A stretch of DNA of 64,000 bases, taken from Candidatus Cloacimonadota bacterium. GTDB taxonomy: Bacteria; Cloacimonadota; Cloacimonadia; Cloacimonadales; Cloacimonadaceae. Position numbers and translations under genes: made by a program. Of this stretch, positions 1-11,163 are shown piece by piece. Location: assembly GCA_012516855.1 (NCBI GenBank), contig JAAYWB010000066.1:1-64000 (forward strand), read 5' to 3'. The notes beneath the pieces are model-generated. The model saw only the letters and a list, made by a program, of their open reading frames with translations, did not search any database and was not told the DNA's origin. Positions within the stretch are counted from its first letter, which is position 1. Each line of letters starts with the position of its first letter.

Positions 1-480
1 CATGATTATGGAACTGGATATACAATATATTGGTGTATATATACTTATATATAATATATACTAATTTAGTAGGTATTAGTAGTTAGTAGGTTTAATAGTA
101 TGTAACACAGTATGTTGATGTGTCTCTGAGTCCAGGATGCCAAACAACTGCCGGGCGCCGGTGTGAGACGTGCTAATTTGCTAATTTCGCTAATTTGCCC
201 GGTAACAAATTCCGCAAATTCACAGCCCCCCGGTCTTGACCCCGGGATTTCTCCACTTTCGCCCATCCCGGACTTTTGAGTCAATCGGATCGCTCAATAG
301 GCAAGCTATCAGATGGACAAAATCCCCCTTCCTGATCCCGGCATTTCGTCCTGATCCCGTTATCCCGGCCATAAAGCCCCTACGGGCTTGTTTAACCGGA
401 TTACCAACTCGGTTTGAAAGTGAGCCGGAAATAATGACCCTTTCTCTTAAACTTGGAGGGCGTTGAGGCTGAAATGGTGT
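1..480. other. Non-coding left edge
   Basis: No convincing gene is visible. Bases 1-120 are very AT-rich with runs of TATATA. Around 172-197 the unit GCTAATTT is repeated three times nearly back to back. Around 374-389 there is a small hairpin (AAGCCC/GGGCTT) that could weakly terminate the minus-strand PHP gene, but it lacks a proper T run. Short reading frames here have no recognisable product or ribosome binding site. Confidence 0.6.
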
Positions 481-1233
481 TCAGAGGGGAAATTCCATCT
501 CGCCGGAGAACAGCCAGGGGGGAAGCTGTTCATAGTTGAGGTCGAAATGTTCCAGCAGGTGGGCGTCGCTGCCGATGCTGAACAGCTTTCCGCCCAGGGA
601 GCGGTAGAGCTCGATTTGCCAGAGGTCGGGCAGGAGCCGGGCGTAGGGTTTGCGCAGGCTGGAAAAGTTGATTTCCAGCGCGATGCGGCGCTCGACCATC
701 ACCTGGAATATGTCTGTGAGCAGCCCCCGGCAATGGCTCTCGTCGGGCTGCTCTTCCAGATATCGCTTGTGAACGCCCAGATGGGCCAGAACATCAATGT
801 CGCAGCCCGTCACCAGGGCGAGGTTTTGCCGGTAATAATCCTCATGGTCGGCGGCGGTGAGCTGCCTCTTCAAGGGGATCGCCACGTTGGTGTGGTCGGA
901 AAGGAAATGCACAGCGCCCAGCCTCAGCTCGAACTCCACTTGGGCCAGAAACTCATCTGCAAAGGGTTTGACGCGCTGGAAATCGCCAACCTCGACGCCG
1001 CAGATTATCCGGAGCGGGGCAGAGGCGAATTGTTCCTTCAGGGCGTCAACTTGTTTGATGTAGCGCGAAAAAGAGGGCAAGCCGTAGCGGGCAAGTTCCC
1101 AGGGAAAGAGGTCGAGATGTTCCGTGATGGCAATCTTATCATATTTAAGCTCAATGGCTCTATCGATAAGATCCAAAGCTTTAAGCCTGCTATCGTAACT
1201 ATACTCTGTATGAATGTGATAATCTATCTTCAT
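481..1233 (-). CDS. PHP-domain phosphoesterase, histidinol-phosphatase-like
   Basis: A 250-residue protein of the PHP (polymerase and histidinol phosphatase) metallo-phosphoesterase fold. Visible motifs are DYHIHTEYS at residues 4-12, TEH at 37-39, a central DVLAHLG, and GSDAH at about 221-225. Together these supply the His/Asp/Glu ligands of the usual trinuclear metal site. The length matches HisJ-type histidinol phosphatases, but no other histidine genes are nearby, so the true substrate is open. The start is the ATG at 1233, which overlaps the stop of the upstream activase as ATGA. A longer reading frame upstream is just the activase gene read in another frame. It is the last gene of the minus-strand run. 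Confidence 0.8.
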   Translation of the reverse strand: MKIDYHIHTEYSYDSRLKALDLIDRAIELKYDKIAITEHLDLFPWELARYGLPSFSRYIKQVDALKEQFASAPLRIICGVEVGDFQRVKPFADEFLAQVEFELRLGAVHFLSDHTNVAIPLKRQLTAADHEDYYRQNLALVTGCDIDVLAHLGVHKRYLEEQPDESHCRGLLTDIFQVMVERRIALEINFSSLRKPYARLLPDLWQIELYRSLGGKLFSIGSDAHLLEHFDLNYEQLPPWLFSGEMEFPL

Positions 1234-1991
1234 GTTGCCGCCAGAATGGCCGCGCCAAGGGCGCCGGTTATTTCCGGAGAGGGGGGGACGCTCACCGGGG
1301 TTTGCAGTTGTTGGGCCAGGCACCGCACCAGGTCTGAATTGAGGGCGACGCCGCCGGTGAAGGAAACAGGTGGTTCGAACGCAAGTGCGCTGATCTGGGT
1401 GAGGACGCGGCTGGCGATGGAATTGTGGACCGCGCGTGCGATATCGGCAGGAGCGGCGTTTTCGGAAATCATGCCCACGATTTCGGATTCGGCAAAGACC
1501 ACGCAGGTGGAGGAGATGTCCAGCGCCCGGGTGGAAAGAGAAGCGAGGCGGGAAAGCTCGTCCAGGGTGCAATCCAGGCGCAGCGCGGTCATTTCCAGAA
1601 AGCGTCCGGTGCCGGCGGCGCATTTGTCGTTCATCACAAAATCGCGAACCTTGCCGTCCGCCGCGAGGGTTATGATTTTGGAGTCCTGCCCGCCGATGTC
1701 GATGACTGTTCTGGCCTCGGGATGGAAATGGCGCACCCCGGCGGCGTGGCAGGATATTTCAGAAAGCACCCTGCCGCGTTTCCAGAGTTTGCGGCCGTAT
1801 CCGGTGCAGGCTGCCACGGCGGGAGTTTCCAAAGCGGTTTCAGCCCTTGCCTGAGCCAGCAGGTTTTCCACGGACAAAAGGGGGTTCACGTCGGTTGAAA
1901 CCCATCTGGCAAAGAGGATGGAGCGTTTTTCCGCATCGTAAATGACAAGCTTGGTGTTGCGGGAACCGATGTCGAGTCCGAGGGTGATCAT
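1230..1991 (-). CDS. BadF/BadG/HgdC-type ATPase, acyl-CoA dehydratase activase
   Basis: A 253-residue ASKHA-fold ATPase of the family that activates 2-hydroxyacyl-CoA dehydratases or benzoyl-CoA reductases by ATP-driven electron transfer. Phosphate-binding motifs DIGSRNTK (7-14) and IDIGGQDSK (97-105) are clear, as is FTGG at 211-214. Two cysteines, C124 in NDKC and C163 in SSTC, fit the pair each subunit gives to the shared [4Fe-4S] cluster of the homodimer. The ATG at 1991 is chosen because it overlaps the M16 peptidase stop as ATGA and starts the conserved LGLDIGS strand. The dehydratase subunits it should activate are not in this window, so its target is unknown. Confidence 0.85.
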   Translation of the reverse strand: MITLGLDIGSRNTKLVIYDAEKRSILFARWVSTDVNPLLSVENLLAQARAETALETPAVAACTGYGRKLWKRGRVLSEISCHAAGVRHFHPEARTVIDIGGQDSKIITLAADGKVRDFVMNDKCAAGTGRFLEMTALRLDCTLDELSRLASLSTRALDISSTCVVFAESEIVGMISENAAPADIARAVHNSIASRVLTQISALAFEPPVSFTGGVALNSDLVRCLAQQLQTPVSVPPSPEITGALGAAILAAT

Positions 1992-4618
1992 GTGAGGATG
2001 TGGGCCCATTGGTTGTCCGGACGCAGCCAATCCTGGGCGACGCGGTTCACGGTTTCCAGATCAACTGACCTGATGCGCCGCTCGCGGTTGAGATAAAAGC
2101 CTGGTTCATAGCCGAGGGCGCTGAGGCTGGACAACAATACGGCCTGGAGGGCGGCGCTTTCGGCTTCGAAACGGTTCATGCCGCAGAGATAGTTCTGGGC
2201 GTGCAGAAGTTCATCGGCGCCAACGCCATCGGCGCATACAGCGGCCAGAACCTCACGCATGAGGCGGAGGCAGGGTTTGCGGTCATCGGGATCGCAATAG
2301 GAATAGGTGAACCAGTATCCCAGTTCGTTGGTGCTGCTGAATTCCATCCCGGTCTGGTATGCGTAGCCGTATTTTTCACGCACCAGGTTGAAAAGGCGTG
2401 AATCCATGTCTCCGCCGATGATTTGGGCGAGTAGGTGGAAAGCGGTGGTGGAGGTTCTGTCGCTTGCCGGAGTAGCGAATCCGCCCAGATGGATGATGGC
2501 CTGGCCGGAATCCAGTTTTTGGGTCCGCAACCGCACGTGACTGGGCTGGGGCAGGGGCGCTTTGAAACCGGGAGAGGGAGGGGCAGGGCATTCGCCTTCA
2601 AAGAGCGAAGCGGCCAGGTCCAATGCCTTTCGAGGCTCAACGGAGCTAACTATGGACAGGCTGAACCGGTCCGGCCGGTAATAATCCCGATACCAGGCGC
2701 GGATGGCTTCGCGGCCGTGGGAGCGCAAATCGCTGATGGTGCCGGAATAGCGGCCGTAAGGGCTGTTGACGCCAAAGAGCAGCCGGAACCAGCGCAGCCA
2801 GGCCAGGCTGGAGGGATTCTGGTTGTCACGGCGCAGGAGATCGATGGATGTGCTCTTTAGCAGGCGGATATGGTTTTCCTCAAAGGCAGGCTGCCAGAAG
2901 ATTTCAGCCAGCATGGAAAGCGCGGTGGGCAGGGCGGAGTGAAAGCATTTGCCCCGGAAAACCGTGGTGTCCGGATGCGGCTCCACGTTTAGGCTGATAC
3001 CCAGTTCGCGGCAGGTCTTGAGCATCTCGGCGTAGCTGCGGGACTGAGTGGAATGCAGCATCGCCGCCGAGCAGAGGTAATTCAAGCCCCTCTGGCCAGG
3101 CTCTTCCGCCAGTTGGCAAAGGTCCGTGGAAAGCGCGAAACCGCTGATGGGGCGCTGGGGCTGCCAGCGGTAGATGAATTTGAGGCCGTTGGCAAGGGTG
3201 GCGGTGAAAACATCTTCGGAATACTGTTCCAGGCAGGCTTTCGCCCTCCCAGGGGCAGGAACGGCCGGCGCCACGGAAGTTTTGCTTTTAGCAGGGCTTT
3301 TCTTTGAGTTTTTTATTATGGGGACGGACAGGGATAAATCCGCCGCTTGGGGGGATTGATGGATGATTTGCAGACTGGAGGGCTGCCAGTATTTCCGGAC
3401 GGCTTTCAGCACGTCTTCCAGACCGAGGGACAGGATTTGCCTGTCGTATTTATACAGCTCTTCGTAGCCGGAGATGAATTCCTCGGCTCCCAGCATTCCG
3501 GCGAGGTTTTCCACGCCGTCAAAGCCATAGCGCCAGGTGTTGATGATGTCCTGCTTCACCAGGGCGATTTCGCCTGGATCGACGTTCCCTTCAAGCAAAG
3601 CCCGGTATTCCTGCTGAAAGACCGACTGGATCCTGTCCACGTTGTTTTTGCCCATGGGGGAGACCACGATGGCTGAAACACCGCTCATCACTCCGCTGAG
3701 AGATGAAACCTTCACCGAAGAGGCCAGTTTGTCTTCCTCCACAAGGCGTTTGAACAGCCGCGAGGGACGGCCCACGGCCAGATAGCGCAAGGCGATCAGC
3801 AGGGAATCGCTGTCGGGATGGGTGTCACAGAGTTCGGGCAATATGTATGTGAGGAATTTCTGCTTGTGTTCGCGCCAGACCACAGGCTGGTCCGGTGTTT
3901 CTGGCTCTGAAAAGCTCCCGTCATAAGTGCGGGGAAGCGAAGCTGTGTTCTGCCAGGGGCCGAAGCATTCCCCCAAAGCCTGTTCCGCCGTGGAGCGGTC
4001 GAAATCACCCACGACCACCAGAAAGGAGTTCGCAGGCTGGTAGTATTTACGGTGAAAGGCTTTTAAATCAGCGAGGCGGGCTTTTTTCAAAGAGGCCGCT
4101 CTGCCCATCACGGGAAGGCGCAAAGGGTTGCGCTTAAAGGCGGAGGCCTGGATGAAATCGAGAAAATCAATCTCCGGATCGTTCCTGTTCTGCTCCATCT
4201 CCTCGATGATGATGTCTTTTTCCATGGCCAGGTCTTCCGCAGTGAAAGTTGGATGCATGGCCAATTCAGACAGGACTTTCAAACCTTCAGCCAAATACTC
4301 CGAGGGCAGCAGCAGATAGTAGCAGGTGCAGTCAAAATCCGTGTAGGCGTTGATGGAGCCGCCCAGGCCGTTCACGAAGCTTGTTATCTGGTTGTAGCCG
4401 AAATCTCGGGTGGATTTGAAGGCCAGGTGTTCCATGAAATGGGAATAGCCGGCTTCGCGCTCCGTCTCCCAGGCACTGCCGACCCGGATGTAGAGTTGCA
4501 GGCAGAGCACGGGGTTGGAAGCATCCGAACTCAGGATGTACTTCAGCCGATTGGGAAGAAAACCCGAAACAGCAGGCTGAAAATGAAAATCAGGCAAAAT
4601 CGGCGGGACCGGTCTCAA
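1988..4618 (-). CDS. M16-family zinc peptidase, two-domain
   Basis: An 876-residue insulinase-like peptidase. The inverted zinc motif HFMEH lies at residues 60-64 in the first M16 domain, and the downstream glutamates of DIIIEEMEQ supply the third ligand. The second half (from about residue 470) is a second M16-type domain without the zinc motif, as in many single-chain members. No signal peptide is evident, so a cytoplasmic role in peptide or processed-protein turnover is likely. It starts at a TTG (4618) that overlaps the folE2 stop as TTGA, with a GGGG-type ribosome binding site just upstream. Its own stop overlaps the activase ATG, so it is translationally coupled on both sides. Confidence 0.85.
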   Translation of the reverse strand: MRPVPPILPDFHFQPAVSGFLPNRLKYILSSDASNPVLCLQLYIRVGSAWETEREAGYSHFMEHLAFKSTRDFGYNQITSFVNGLGGSINAYTDFDCTCYYLLLPSEYLAEGLKVLSELAMHPTFTAEDLAMEKDIIIEEMEQNRNDPEIDFLDFIQASAFKRNPLRLPVMGRAASLKKARLADLKAFHRKYYQPANSFLVVVGDFDRSTAEQALGECFGPWQNTASLPRTYDGSFSEPETPDQPVVWREHKQKFLTYILPELCDTHPDSDSLLIALRYLAVGRPSRLFKRLVEEDKLASSVKVSSLSGVMSGVSAIVVSPMGKNNVDRIQSVFQQEYRALLEGNVDPGEIALVKQDIINTWRYGFDGVENLAGMLGAEEFISGYEELYKYDRQILSLGLEDVLKAVRKYWQPSSLQIIHQSPQAADLSLSVPIIKNSKKSPAKSKTSVAPAVPAPGRAKACLEQYSEDVFTATLANGLKFIYRWQPQRPISGFALSTDLCQLAEEPGQRGLNYLCSAAMLHSTQSRSYAEMLKTCRELGISLNVEPHPDTTVFRGKCFHSALPTALSMLAEIFWQPAFEENHIRLLKSTSIDLLRRDNQNPSSLAWLRWFRLLFGVNSPYGRYSGTISDLRSHGREAIRAWYRDYYRPDRFSLSIVSSVEPRKALDLAASLFEGECPAPPSPGFKAPLPQPSHVRLRTQKLDSGQAIIHLGGFATPASDRTSTTAFHLLAQIIGGDMDSRLFNLVREKYGYAYQTGMEFSSTNELGYWFTYSYCDPDDRKPCLRLMREVLAAVCADGVGADELLHAQNYLCGMNRFEAESAALQAVLLSSLSALGYEPGFYLNRERRIRSVDLETVNRVAQDWLRPDNQWAHILT

Positions 4619-5394
4619 TCACGCCCCGGGCGGTAAACCATCGCGTAGGCGTTGTGGTTGTGGATGGATTCAAAACTATCCGCTTCCACGTAAAACTCAA
4701 GCACGCGGGGGTCATCTTCCAGCTTTTGGGTGACCTCGCGCACGATGTCTTCCACGAAGCGGGGCCTGGAGTAGGCGGTTTCAGTGACGAACTTTTCGTC
4801 GGGGCGCTTCAGCAGGGGATAGACCTGGCAACTGGAAGCCTCCTCGGCGATGCAAATCAACTCTTCCAGCCAAACTAAGCCAGTATAGCGCACCTTAATG
4901 GTCACCAGGGAGCGCTGGTTGTGTGCTCCGGCTTCCGAAATCTCCTTAGAGCAGGGACAGAGCGCTGTCACCGGCACCACGGCCCCGATCCAAAGCTTGT
5001 AGTCTTTCGCGAAGGAAGCGTTGAAAAAGCATTGGTAATCCATCAGGGAACTGATTCCGGAGACCGGGGCGCGCTTTTGGAGGAAATATGGGAAAACGAT
5101 GTCGATGTAGGCGGCGTCGGCCTTGAGAAGGGATTTCAGCTCCAGCAGGAGTTTATCGAGCTGGCCGATGATGGCGTCGCGGTGATAGCGGTTCAGCACC
5201 TCCAGAAAGCGGGACATATGGGTGCCACGCTTGCTGTGGTGAAGGTCCACATAGATGTTGAATTCGCCAATGGTGGATTGGGTTTTGTTGTCTCGGTCAT
5301 CCACCATGATGGGGTAGCGGATGCCCTTCACGCCCACCTTGTCGATGCCAATGTGACGTAGGTCTGTTTGAGACTGGAGGTCAGGGATGTTCAT
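4615..5394 (-). CDS. folE2: GTP cyclohydrolase I type IB (FolE2)
   Basis: A 259-residue member of the FolE2 (COG1469) family. It converts GTP to 7,8-dihydroneopterin triphosphate, the precursor of tetrahydrofolate and of queuosine. The metal-site cysteine region CPCSKE is at residues 146-151, followed by GAHNQRS, both typical of type IB enzymes, which can use metals other than zinc. The start is the ATG at 5394, overlapping the ApbE stop as ATGA. The longer upstream frame is a shadow of ApbE. The tRNA enzyme QueA is encoded elsewhere in the window, consistent with a queuosine route, but no queCDE genes are seen here. Confidence 0.92.
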   Translation of the reverse strand: MNIPDLQSQTDLRHIGIDKVGVKGIRYPIMVDDRDNKTQSTIGEFNIYVDLHHSKRGTHMSRFLEVLNRYHRDAIIGQLDKLLLELKSLLKADAAYIDIVFPYFLQKRAPVSGISSLMDYQCFFNASFAKDYKLWIGAVVPVTALCPCSKEISEAGAHNQRSLVTIKVRYTGLVWLEELICIAEEASSCQVYPLLKRPDEKFVTETAYSRPRFVEDIVREVTQKLEDDPRVLEFYVEADSFESIHNHNAYAMVYRPGRD

Positions 5395-6422
5395 CCTTCG
5401 TCGTGCCACTCCAATTCTTTCATGCCAAGGCTCTTCAGGGAAACGATCTGGCCGTTGGACTGGTAAAAGATGACAGCGTTGCTTTCGGGATAGCGCTTGA
5501 GCCTTTCTATCGCTGTCTCGGGCGGCAGCAGGAAAAGAGCCGTGGAGAGACCGTCCGCCCAAGCCGCGGAAGGATGGATGACAGTCACGGAAAAGACATT
5601 CTCCACCGGATAACCTGTCTCGGGGTCCAAGATGTGGTGATAGCGGCGGTTTTCATACTCAAAAAATTGCTGGTAATCCCCGGAAGTGCTCAGGGAACCG
5701 TTTTGGATCTTGAAGTTACCAATGGTTTGCTGCTGCTGGTTCGCCCGGGGATGGCGCACACTGACGATCTGGCCAAGTGGCTGGCCGAAAAAGGTCATGC
5801 CACTGGTGCAGTCGATCTGACCGCTGATGAATTTATCATTTTCCATGAACTCACGCGCCTTGTCCAGCACATAACCCTTGGCCAGCGCGCCGAAAGTTAT
5901 CTGCATGCCGCGGGGCATGATGATCCGTTTTTGGTTGAAGCGCACCCGGTTGAAACCCACTTTTTTCAAGGTTTCCTTAATCGCCAGCGAATCCGGCGGC
6001 ATCAGGGGCAGCGAATCTCCCTGCACCACGGGACGGCTGAATCCCCATAGGTCGTAAAGGGGTTTTATGGTGATGTCGAAAGCGCCGTCGGTAAGCTGGT
6101 AAAGGCTGTCAGCCAGACAGAGAAGCTCGTAGGCGTCAGGATCCATCGGCACCGCTTTACCATTGGCGGAATTGACCTTCGAGACCCAACTGGCGGGGTC
6201 GTAATCGTTGAATTTGGCTTCCAGGGTGTGCATGTAGGCGAAAACAGAGTCGATTTGCGAGCCCACATTCTTGCTTTTGGATTTAGCCGAGATGGTCACC
6301 ACGGTGTCCATTAAATCCTGGTCCAGCCTGGTGTCGCGGTAGGAACGGTGGAACCAGGTCCATGCCCCGTAAGCGATCACGGCCAGAAGCAGAATCAGGG
6401 AAGTGATTTCCTTTTTGGTCAA
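5391..6422 (-). CDS. apbE: ApbE-family FAD:protein FMN transferase
   Basis: A 343-residue, membrane-anchored ApbE protein. It covalently attaches FMN to a threonine of target redox proteins such as Rnf or Nqr subunits. An uncleaved hydrophobic anchor covers about residues 7-23. Family motifs are DGAFDIT (112-118), GALAKGY (178-184), STSGDYQ (245-251), a HHILDPETGYP stretch (262-272) and ADGLSTA (289-295). The stretch that usually reads like LxNxGGN is divergent here (QIDCTSGMTF, 202-211), so nucleotide binding may differ. The TTG start at 6422 is supported by a GGGGG ribosome binding site 6 bases upstream. The likely targets (Rnf/Nqr) are not in the window. Confidence 0.85.
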   Translation of the reverse strand: MTKKEITSLILLLAVIAYGAWTWFHRSYRDTRLDQDLMDTVVTISAKSKSKNVGSQIDSVFAYMHTLEAKFNDYDPASWVSKVNSANGKAVPMDPDAYELLCLADSLYQLTDGAFDITIKPLYDLWGFSRPVVQGDSLPLMPPDSLAIKETLKKVGFNRVRFNQKRIIMPRGMQITFGALAKGYVLDKAREFMENDKFISGQIDCTSGMTFFGQPLGQIVSVRHPRANQQQQTIGNFKIQNGSLSTSGDYQQFFEYENRRYHHILDPETGYPVENVFSVTVIHPSAAWADGLSTALFLLPPETAIERLKRYPESNAVIFYQSNGQIVSLKSLGMKELEWHDEG

Positions 6423-6431
6423 AACTGCCCC

Positions 6432-7229
6432 CTATTTGTATTCCCGGATTATTTCATATTCCAGCAGGAGATCCACGTAATCCCGCACAGCGAACCAGGA
6501 AAGTGGCAGTGTGATTATCAATGGCACCAAGACCAGCGCGGTGGCAACAAGGTTCATCAGCACCAGGATAAGGCCCAGAAGATAGAGCTGCCAGCGCACA
6601 ACGTGGAACTTCCGGTAAGACAGCTTGGCAGCTTGCCAGGAGTTCAGGTTGAGGCGCTGCATCAGCACAGGCACGGGCAGGAACACAGCCAGGAAGTAAT
6701 TTACCAGAACTATCCAGACCAGGCGCAGGATGGGATCACTACTGAACTGGGGCAGGCCAAAGCAAATCAGGTGGATGATCACGAAAAACAGGGCAGATAT
6801 AAGAACCAGGACCAGATAACGGGGATACTGCCTCATTCCAGCCAGCATATCCTTGAGAGTTATTGTGTATCCCGGTTCCGCACAAGCCGGTTTGTAGGGG
6901 ATCAAGAGGATGGGAAGAAAGATGGATAGGCCTGCAGATGTGATAAACAGGTTTAACAGCATACTGCCAGTTGCTTGATTCTGAGAGAGGTTAAGGCGTC
7001 CGAAGGCGTTGAGCGCGAACAGCAGGGCGAGGCAGGGAAGCACTCCGGCAAGCACCGGAAAAGCGGCGGCGGGGATGTTCAATCCTTTGAGGGGATTGTA
7101 TTTGCTCCAGGTCCTTGTCAGGCTGTTCCAAGAGGAAAGATCCTGAGTTACCACCTTGGTCTGTTTGCCGCAGTTGGCGCACCAAAAGTCATGGGCGGCC
7201 AGGCGGGCGTCACAGTGTTTACAGCGCAT
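6432..7229 (-). CDS. Zinc-ribbon integral membrane protein, unknown function
   Basis: A 265-residue protein with an N-terminal zinc ribbon (CKHC at residues 3-6 and CANC near 17-20) followed by about five or six hydrophobic segments. The C-terminal half is rich in long aliphatic runs. This resembles the broad class of zinc-ribbon membrane proteins of unknown function. I recognise no catalytic motif. The ATG at 7229 is preferred over a GTG two codons upstream because an AGGGAG ribosome binding site sits 5 bases before it. It is packed between nrdJ and apbE with 34 and 9 base gaps, so it is probably co-transcribed with them. Confidence 0.7.
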   Translation of the reverse strand: MRCKHCDARLAAHDFWCANCGKQTKVVTQDLSSWNSLTRTWSKYNPLKGLNIPAAAFPVLAGVLPCLALLFALNAFGRLNLSQNQATGSMLLNLFITSAGLSIFLPILLIPYKPACAEPGYTITLKDMLAGMRQYPRYLVLVLISALFFVIIHLICFGLPQFSSDPILRLVWIVLVNYFLAVFLPVPVLMQRLNLNSWQAAKLSYRKFHVVRWQLYLLGLILVLMNLVATALVLVPLIITLPLSWFAVRDYVDLLLEYEIIREYK

Positions 7230-7263
7230 TTTCACTCCCTAGTGTATAAGGTTAAAGAGTTGG

Positions 7264-9506
7264 TCAGCATTTGGTCCATCCGCAGGAAGGGCACTTCAGG
7301 CAACCCTCAGTGTGTTCGATGGAAGAACCGCAATCCGGGCAAAGCGCTATCGAGGTCTTGGCACCGGCCTCAAGAATTTCTGGTTCGCCTCCGACGATAT
7401 GGACGGCTTTCAGGCTGCTGCCATTCCAAGTGGCAAGGAAGGTCTCCAAGGCATGGCCCACAGCGTCTCCGCAGGATGTTATCATCCTGCCTTTGTTCCA
7501 CATGGGCGATTGGCAGCGGATGCCTTTCAACTGGCGGATGATGGCTTCCAGCTTAATATCCGAGCGCAGGGCCAGGGAGGAAAGCCGGGCGATTGCCTCC
7601 AGTTGAGCGGAGGCGCAGCCTCCCACTTTGCCCATTTGCACGAACACTTCACAGGCTCCGTATTCATCGGTGTTGATGGTCACATACATATGCCCGCAAC
7701 CAGTTTCCAGTCGCTGCGTGACTCCATGTGTAACCTCGGGCCGGCTACGAGGAGCCACCTTGCGTTCACTGGACTGGGGACTGCTTCCACTGCACAACAC
7801 CTGGTTTTCACGGCTGCCGTCCCGATAGACCGTCAGGCCCTTGCAGCCAAGCTGATAAGCCAGTTCGTAGGCGATGCGGATGTCCTCCACGGTTGCGGAG
7901 TTGGGGAAATTGATGGTTTTGCTTACGGCGTTGTCCGTGTATTGCTGAAAAGCAGCCTGCATGCGGATGTGCCACTCGGGACTGATGTCGTGGGCAGTGA
8001 GGAAGATATCGCGAATGGCGGCAGGGACTTCTTCGATGTCAGCGATGCTGCCAGCCTGCGCCACTTTCTCCAGCAGTTCCTGGCTATGCATGCCTGCTTC
8101 CTCCAAGGCCTTGCGGAACCATTTGTTCACGTAGAGCAGTTTGTCACCATCCATCACATTTTTTACATAGACCAGAGAGAATTGGGGTTCGATGCCGCTG
8201 GAAGTATCCAGGATCATGCTGATGGTGCCGGTGGGAGCGATGGTGGTGAGGGTTGCGTTGCGGATGCCCTTTTCGGCGATATCCTTGCCCAGCGCGTCCC
8301 AATCCTTCAGCTTGGTTTTACGGCTCAGGTGTCGGGTGGAATAGATGGAACCAGGGAAGTTGGGAAAACTGCCTTTTTCCTCGGCCAGTTCGACAGAGCG
8401 CTGCTTGGCTTCAAAATCGATGAATTCCATCAGTTCGCCAGCCAGGTTCACCGCCTGGTCGCTGGAGTAGGGGATATTCAACTGATAGAGAAGGTCAGCC
8501 CAGCCCATGACGCCCAACCCGATCTTGCGGTTGGCCTTAACCATTTCGTCGATCTGGTCCAGAGGAAATTTCGAGCGGTCAATCACGTCATCCAGAAAAT
8601 CCACACTCAGCCGCGTGACTTCCCTTAGCAGCTCCCAATCGACCTTGCCGTCCTTGATCAGCGCAGCCAGGTTAATGGAGCCCAGGTTGCAGGCCTCATT
8701 GGGCAGTAGTGGCTGTTCGCCGCAGGGATTGGTGGATTCGATGCTGCCTATGTGGGGTGTGGGGTTGGCGGCGTTTATCCTGTCCAAAAAAACGATGCCC
8801 GGTTCGCCGTTCTTGTGGGCCATGTCCACTATCAGGCTGAAGACGTCACGCGCTTTCAACCGTCCCACTGCCTTCCCGTTTCGGGGGGAGACCAGGTCGT
8901 ATTCAGCGTCGTCAACCACAGCCCGCATGAAGGTTTCCGTGATGCCAACGCTGAGGTTGAAATTGGTGAGTTCGCTAGTATCTGCTTTGCATTTGATGAA
9001 ATCCAGGATTTGGGGATGGTCCACATTGAGGATGGCCATGTTGGCCCCGCGCCGGGTTCCGCCTTGCTTCACGGCATCCGTGGCGGCGTTGAAGACTTTC
9101 ATGAAAGAAATAGGGCCGCTGGAAACGCCGTTGGTGGAACGAACCCGGGCATTTGCTTCGCGCAGCCGGCTGAAGGAAAAGCCGGTTCCACCGCCGCTTT
9201 TGTGGATAAGGGCGGCGTTTTTCACCGTTTCGAAGATGCTTTCCATGCTGTCTTCGATGGGAAGCACAAAACAGGCGGAAAGTTGTTGCAGATCATTGCC
9301 AGCGTTCATCAAAGTGGGGGAGTTGGGTAGAAAGTAACCTGAATCAAGCAGTTCCTTATAGGCTTTTTCTTTCTCCACGTCTCCACCGGCGATATTCTTT
9401 GCCACGCGACTGATCAGGGCGTTCCAGTCTTCAATGGTCTCGCCGGCTTCGTTCTTGCGGAAATATCGCCGCTCCAAAACCACTTTGGCATTATCGCTTA
9501 TGACCA

Positions 9507-9507
<1 letters not shown>
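7264..9507 (-). CDS. nrdJ: Vitamin B12-dependent (class II) ribonucleotide reductase
   Basis: A 747-residue adenosylcobalamin-dependent reductase that makes deoxynucleotides independently of oxygen. The disulfide cysteine C79 sits in SACFVLP, and the NPCGEQP loop (about 260-266) carries the active-site asparagine, the radical cysteine and the catalytic glutamate. A C-terminal zinc-ribbon pair (CPDCG and CPSCG) ends the protein, as in long NrdJ forms where it carries the redox-active tail. The ATG at 9507 is preferred over a GTG one codon earlier because GGAG lies 6 bases upstream. It overlaps the kce stop as TGATG. It indicates an anaerobic or B12-dependent lifestyle. Confidence 0.95.

Positions 9508-11159
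<1,652 letters not shown>

Positions 11160-11163
<4 letters not shown>

Noticed and set aside
1-120. A replication origin in the AT-rich left edge
   Set aside because: There are no DnaA-box clusters or dnaA/dnaN genes nearby; AT richness alone is not sufficient.
463-1854. A 463-codon plus-strand frame opposite the PHP and activase genes
   Set aside because: It is the antisense shadow of two well-recognised minus-strand genes, has no family features and no ribosome binding site.
7312-8628. A 438-codon plus-strand frame inside nrdJ
   Set aside because: It is antisense to a highly conserved ribonucleotide reductase; its composition reflects codon structure of the other strand.
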